Below, piece after piece: positions 5,958 through 7,818 of a DNA stretch of 7,818 nt. The notes under the pieces are model-generated. The model did not search any database. It saw only the letters and a list, made by a program, of their open reading frames with translations, and was not told the origin of the DNA. The first letter of the stretch is position 1. Each line of letters starts with the position of its first letter. Position numbers and translations under genes: made by a program. The DNA comes from Cellvibrionales bacterium UBA4495. GTDB taxonomy: Bacteria; Pseudomonadota; Gammaproteobacteria; Pseudomonadales; Porticoccaceae. Location: contig DGNJ01000101.1 of assembly GCA_002388905.1 (NCBI GenBank), positions 25,719 to 33,536 of the forward strand, given 5' to 3'.

Positions 5958-7040
5958 TTACGGCATCCTCTTTTTTCGGTTCCGCATTTCCCGCCGCGCG
6001 GCCAAAATCATAGTGAACACGGTTAGAGGGATCACGATATAAAGCATGACCGCACTATATTTTGGCAGGGCATCATGGTGAGACGCGGCCATGACGAGGT
6101 AAAGGGTGTAAGCCACATAATACCCGAGCAACAATAGACCTTCCTGACGACTGATGGTGCCGCCTGTAAAAAATATCGGCAGACAGACCAGCGCCACACC
6201 GATCATGACAGGTATATCGAAGCCAATGACTGCCGCTGAAACGTCGATGCCTGTTGGCGCAACTATACTGGCAAATCCCAGCACTCCCATAATGTTGAAG
6301 ATATTACTGCCGACCACATTACCCACAGCGATGTCGCGCTCTCCGCGAATAGCCGCGATGATCGAGGTAACCACCTCAGGCAGAGAAGTGCCCGCTGCGA
6401 CAATCGTCAATCCGACAACCAGTTCGCTGACGCCAAGGTATTGGGCAAAGGAAACCGCACTATCGACAAGCCAGCGCGAGCCCAGCACCAATAATACGAG
6501 CCCGCCAAGAACCAGGCTGATATTTTTGATCCAATTGCTTTTGGCATCCCTCTCGATCCCGAATTCCCCTGCGTATTCCTTTTTCACTTCGACGCTTTCT
6601 CTGCGGCTCTGGTAAATCAGAAACCCGACGTAGATAACGAGCCCGGCGACCAACGTAAGACCATCACCGCGACTGAAACTTTCATCCAGCGACAGCGTCA
6701 GAACAAAAACCGAGAGCGCGATCATCAAAGGCACATCGAGCCGCACCAGCTGTTGTGCCACAATCAGCGGAACAATCAGCGCGGACAGACCGAGAATGAA
6801 GAGGACATTGAAAATATTACTGCCAATAACGTTTCCAACTGCAATGCTGGCCTGGCCCGACAACGCTGACTTGAGGCTTACCGCCAGTTCCGGCGAACTG
6901 GTGCCGAACGCCACGACAGTCAGGCCGATAACCAGCGGCGATATGCCAAGAATCGCCGCCAGGCGGGATGCACCCCGCACCAACGCTTCCGCACCGATAA
7001 TCAGAAAAGTAAGCCCAGCGACGAACAGTAAAATTGCCAT
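5958..7040 (-). CDS. CaCA-family Na+/Ca2+ exchanger (YrbG-like)
   Basis: The 360-residue inner-membrane protein shows the two alpha-repeats of calcium/cation antiporters. Alpha-1 has AFGTSSPEL (44-52) and GNVIGSNIFN (69-78). Alpha-2 has AAGTSLPEV (215-223) and GNVVGSNIFN (240-249). The acidic ion-binding residues E51 and E222 are both present, so it should be functional. A polar, charged loop (about 145-172) separates the two halves, in line with the inverted-repeat fold of the family. It is some 35 residues longer than E. coli YrbG: an extra hydrophobic segment (about 331-347) and a basic tail ending RKKRMP. The start at ATG 7040 matches the family N-terminus; an in-frame GTG at 7088 would add 16 polar residues. 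No strong ribosome binding site is seen for either. It likely moves Ca2+ (or another cation) against Na+ or H+. It follows a broken methyltransferase gene by 75 bases. Confidence 0.93.
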   Translation of the reverse strand: MAILLFVAGLTFLIIGAEALVRGASRLAAILGISPLVIGLTVVAFGTSSPELAVSLKSALSGQASIAVGNVIGSNIFNVLFILGLSALIVPLIVAQQLVRLDVPLMIALSVFVLTLSLDESFSRGDGLTLVAGLVIYVGFLIYQSRRESVEVKKEYAGEFGIERDAKSNWIKNISLVLGGLVLLVLGSRWLVDSAVSFAQYLGVSELVVGLTIVAAGTSLPEVVTSIIAAIRGERDIAVGNVVGSNIFNIMGVLGFASIVAPTGIDVSAAVIGFDIPVMIGVALVCLPIFFTGGTISRQEGLLLLGYYVAYTLYLVMAASHHDALPKYSAVMLYIVIPLTVFTMILAARREMRNRKKRMP

Positions 7041-7115
7041 AGTGATCTGAAACTTCCGTGATGGTCGCCCATGATTGCCACTCAACACCCTGCGCCGGGA
7101 GCCAGTAGCGGTTTT

Positions 7116-7652
7116 CTATATACCTTTTATATCTAACTTTTTCGCGATATATACGCCGTAACTGTAATGCGCTTTATATTTTTCATAAAGCTCCATTTCG
7201 CGACGTTTCGACTCTACAATTGCGCGAGCTTTTTTACTATTTCCGTTTCGTTTGAGGAAACCGTCGAAGCCGGCTTCCATGGGTTTATAATAGTGATTTA
7301 GCCAGCAATGCTCTGGTTGAACAAAATAGCCTATCGGGGAATAGCCATTATTCTCCAGCACTTTTATTTTTCCTGAAGCCGTGTCGATTTCGGGATATTC
7401 CCTGTCCCAGTAAGTTTGAATTTTCAAAGGACGCGTATTTGTAATCCAGCTAATCTCCGAGACAATCAGCAGCCCACCTGGCTTAAGGTAATGCCTCCAA
7501 TCTGTCACACCTTTTTCAAATCCAATGTTGTAGATCGCGCCCTCGGACCAGATAACATCAAACTCCTCATTTTTAAATGGCAAATCGTCCATCGAAGCAC
7601 AAAGAAGCTTTATTTTCCCGGAAACTCCATCACCTTGCGCTCTGGCTTCTAG
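7116..7652 (-). pseudogene. Class I SAM-dependent methyltransferase, 5'-truncated remnant
   Basis: The remaining 178 codons encode the C-terminal part of a class I methyltransferase: ASMDDLPFKNEEFDVIWSEG around the post-I region, then WRHYLKPGGLLIVSEISW (a typical motif III strand), and a C-terminal helical part to IAKKLDIKGI. Family-like sequence continues upstream of the first internal ATG (7592), with GVSGKIKLLCASM, up to the codon at 7650-7652. It then runs into the repeat at the right end, where an in-frame TAG is met at 7665-7667. The SAM-binding glycine-rich motif I and the N-terminal helices are therefore missing, and the product cannot be an active enzyme unless the rest lies elsewhere. 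The remnant is markedly more A+T-rich than its neighbours, a sign of transfer. A short product from ATG 7592 would lack the cofactor site. The substrate is unknown. Confidence 0.75.
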
Positions 7653-7818
7653 GGCCTGTTCACACTATTTGAATTACTCCTGTTGTGACTAAAAATTCGC
7701 CAATGGAGCGGTCCGCCGCTGCGGGCACGAGGAGAGTAGTTTGGTTGTTCCAAATGAACGACGAGTAACGAAGAGTGGTGGGTTTTTAGCCACAACCCGA
7801 AGGGCTGGAGCCATTTTG
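7650..7818. mobile_element. Structured repeat, probable end of an IS or MITE-like element (partial)
   Basis: From GGGCCTGTTCACAC (7652-7665) to the window end there is no gene. GTTGTGACTAAAAA (7682-7695) pairs with TTTTTAGCCACAAC (7783-7796), 13 of 14 bases. Between them lie two smaller hairpins: AGCGG/CCGCT (7707-7720) and TTTGG/CCAAA with a TTGTT loop (7740-7754). The element cuts a methyltransferase frame at a CTAG (7649-7652), a sequence used as target by several insertion-sequence families. The far end is outside the window, so neither a matching terminal inverted repeat nor a transposase can be shown. No second copy of its end is found elsewhere in the window. Confidence 0.55.

Noticed and set aside
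6220..6940. Similar DNA segments within the exchanger gene (both encode GNVxGSNIFN)
   Set aside because: They are the two alpha-repeats of the CaCA family, an ancient internal duplication, not a new DNA repeat.

Overview
This window looks like chromosomal DNA from a proteobacterium, most likely a gammaproteobacterium. The clues are a YadH-type ABC-2 permease, a YdeP-like molybdopterin oxidoreductase, a YrbG-type exchanger, and a PEP-CTERM protein gene with a sigma-54 type promoter. By eye, bases 1 to about 4480 are clearly G+C-rich. The rest is more A+T-rich and more patchy, with the methyltransferase remnant at the right end the most A+T-rich of all. The species cannot be named from the sequence alone.

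Left part (1-4417). The 3' two-thirds of an ABC-2 exporter permease gene enters on the plus strand and ends at 588. It converges on a compact minus-strand cluster, in transcription order: a YdeP/FdhF-like molybdopterin oxidoreductase, a DUF985 cupin, a DinB-fold protein, and a YpsA-like putative molybdenum-carrier protein. The gaps are 40 and 48 bases, and the last two genes overlap by 20 bases, so a single operon is likely. A molybdenum enzyme and a proposed molybdenum-cofactor carrier then sit at the two ends of one transcription unit.

Middle part (4418-5957). A roughly 500-base stretch with no convincing gene holds a weak promoter candidate, a strong hairpin and a doubtful 58-codon ORF. 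Next comes a minus-strand gene for a secreted PEP-CTERM protein with a clear signal peptide and sorting tail. Upstream of it is a sequence with exact GG-N10-GC spacing, a good sigma-54 promoter candidate. The two intergenic regions on either side of this gene share collinear blocks in the same orientation (4483-4719 and 5800-5956). The gene therefore lies between two diverged direct repeats.

Right part (5958-7818). A minus-strand CaCA-family cation exchanger is preceded by the C-terminal part of a class I SAM methyltransferase gene. That gene is broken at about 7650 by a structured repeat running to the window end. The repeat begins with GGGCCTGTTCACAC and contains a long imperfect inverted repeat, and it looks like the end of an insertion sequence or a MITE-like element.

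No tRNA, rRNA or CRISPR array was seen. No clearly new multi-gene system is visible. The items most worth a second look are the repeat-flanked PEP-CTERM gene with its sigma-54 promoter, the repeat that truncates the methyltransferase, and the oxidoreductase/carrier operon.
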